Positions 61,297-62,225 of a stretch of DNA of 62,225 bases are shown in pieces. The first letter of the stretch is position 1; every line of letters begins with the position of its first letter. This stretch comes from Porphyromonadaceae bacterium (GTDB taxonomy: Bacteria; Bacteroidota; Bacteroidia; Bacteroidales; Dysgonomonadaceae), in the NCBI GenBank assembly GCA_022840285.1, contig JALHIE010000048.1:1-62225 (forward strand). Reading direction: 5' to 3'. Under the pieces are notes generated by a model, which saw nothing but the letters and a program-made list of their open reading frames with translations, was not told where the DNA came from and searched no databases. The translations under genes were made by a program, and so were the position numbers.

Positions 61297-62225
61297 GTGA
61301 AAACATTAAACAACCCGGCCGAAAGGAAATGGCCGCAATTGGCAGAACGGTCCGCCATCAAGCAAGCCAGGCTGATGGAGTTAGTGGAGAAGGTTTTTTA
61401 CGATATCCGTAAAAAAGGCGATAAGGCGGTGTTGAGATATGCCCGGCAGTTTGACGGGTTTTCGGCGGATGACTTCACGGTTGGTCCCGAGACAATTGAG
61501 GCGGCGTCGCAACAGGTTTCGGAACGGTTGAAGCAAGCCATCGCCCTTGCAAAAAGCAACATCGAGAAATTCCACCTTTCGCAGAAAGAGGAAATTGTAA
61601 AAGTGGAAACCTCTCCCGGTGTGGTGTGCTGGCGTGAAGCACGGCCCATCGAGAAGGTGGGGATTTATGTCCCCGGAGGAACGGCCCCGCTTTTTTCCAC
61701 GGTACTGATGCTGGCTATTCCTGCAAAGATAGCCGGTTGTAAAGAGATCGTGCTTTGTTCGCCTCCCGGCAAGGAAGGCGCTATCCACCCCGCCATTCTT
61801 TATGCGGCGAACCTTGCGGGGGTAACCCGCATATTTGCGGTCGGAGGTATCCAGGCTATCGGGGCCATGTCGTTCGGCACGAAATCCGTTCCGAAAGTAG
61901 AGAAAATATTCGGCCCCGGTAACCAGTACGTGATGACGGCAAAACACGCCGCCCAGTATTACGGTACCGCTATCGACATGCCTGCCGGGCCCAGCGAACT
62001 CCTTGTGGTGGCGGATGAAACCTGCCGTCCGTCGTTCGTTGCCGCCGACCTGCTTTCCCAGGCAGAACACGGGCCGGACAGCGAGGTCGTCCTCTTGTCG
62101 GACAACAAAAAGGTAGTTAAGGAAATAAACAGGGAACTCGATATCCAGTTGGCCAACCTGCCGCGAAAAGAAATGGCGGAAAAAGCGCTGAAGAACAGCC
62201 GTGCCATTTTGTTTAAAGACGTAGA
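61297..62225 (+). CDS. hisD: histidinol dehydrogenase (5' part, runs off the window)
   Basis: HisD oxidises histidinol to histidine in two NAD-dependent steps. The frame starts with GTG at 61297, 2 bp after the hisG stop, and stays open to the window edge (309 codons). Family motifs: GIYVPGGTAPLFSTVLMLAIPA, AVGGIQAIGAMSFGT, KIFGPGNQYVMTAK, IDMPAGPSELLVVAD and SQAEHGPDSEVVLLS. No frame disruption is seen. The 3' end, and probably hisC and hisB, lie beyond the window. Confidence 0.95.
   Translation, partial: MKTLNNPAERKWPQLAERSAIKQARLMELVEKVFYDIRKKGDKAVLRYARQFDGFSADDFTVGPETIEAASQQVSERLKQAIALAKSNIEKFHLSQKEEIVKVETSPGVVCWREARPIEKVGIYVPGGTAPLFSTVLMLAIPAKIAGCKEIVLCSPPGKEGAIHPAILYAANLAGVTRIFAVGGIQAIGAMSFGTKSVPKVEKIFGPGNQYVMTAKHAAQYYGTAIDMPAGPSELLVVADETCRPSFVAADLLSQAEHGPDSEVVLLSDNKKVVKEINRELDIQLANLPRKEMAEKALKNSRAILFKDV

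Overview
The window looks like a chromosomal segment of a Bacteroidota bacterium, most likely order Bacteroidales and near the Dysgonomonadaceae/Porphyromonadaceae. The placement rests on repeated TAnnTTTG promoter boxes (often with a TTTG box 19-22 bp upstream), a YidC starting MDKNTIIGFLL, a DUF6261 protein, DUF4382 lipoproteins, the Bacteroidales putative-porin family, a HYC_CC_PP protein, and a V-type ATPase operon of the order E / DUF2764 / A / B / D / I / K. I see no rRNA, tRNA, insertion sequence, phage gene or CRISPR array.

Layout. 1-4.4 kb: a small acidic protein, a DUF6261 protein, the insertase yidC and an XRE-cupin regulator. 4.4-15 kb: an acyl-CoA ligase coupled to that regulator; a minus-strand operon of transketolase, rpiB, a GH25 lysozyme and an S41 peptidase; an rRNA methyltransferase; carB; a Dabb protein. 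15-22.8 kb: cell-envelope genes (DUF4230 protein, FadL-like outer-membrane protein, a Tyr/Trp-rich and Ser/Arg-rich protein, an MBL-fold hydrolase, a SPOR lipoprotein, two DUF4382 lipoproteins). 22.9-30.3 kb: a TetR-controlled efflux operon (tetR, tolC, hlyD, two ABC ATPases, two ABC-2 permeases, a lipoprotein) under a 29-bp palindromic operator, followed by queC and then queF/ThuA. 32.4-33.2 kb: a broken GH16 gene. 33.3-41.3 kb: a minus-strand metal-efflux operon (HYC_CC_PP protein, cusA, cusC, cusB with a C-terminal HMA domain, separate HMA lipoprotein), followed by a CDF exporter on the plus strand. 43.2-50.7 kb: the V-type ATPase operon, whose K subunit carries residues typical of Na+-binding rotors. 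50.9-58 kb: MATE transporter, LOG protein, serine hydrolase, GDPD, HD hydrolase, hemW, binding protein. 58-62.2 kb: a putative porin, then the his operon (hisG, hisD) behind a leader peptide with four consecutive His codons and a terminator/antiterminator pair.

The most unusual feature is not one gene. Many genes, including essential-looking ones, are interrupted by what look like short internal deletions of about 30-110 bp: transketolase, V-ATPase subunits A and I, cusA (twice), hemW, the GH16 protein, the cusB tail and, apparently in frame, the CDF exporter. In each clear case the reading frame breaks where a conserved family segment is absent and resumes with the next conserved segment in another frame. 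Nothing reads as an inserted element. A systematic assembly defect (collapsed short segments) is the likeliest cause; genuine gene decay is the alternative. Gene ends at these places should be read with that in mind.

All family assignments are by eye from the translated sequence; no database search was run. Deletion sizes are estimates from remembered family lengths unless stated otherwise.
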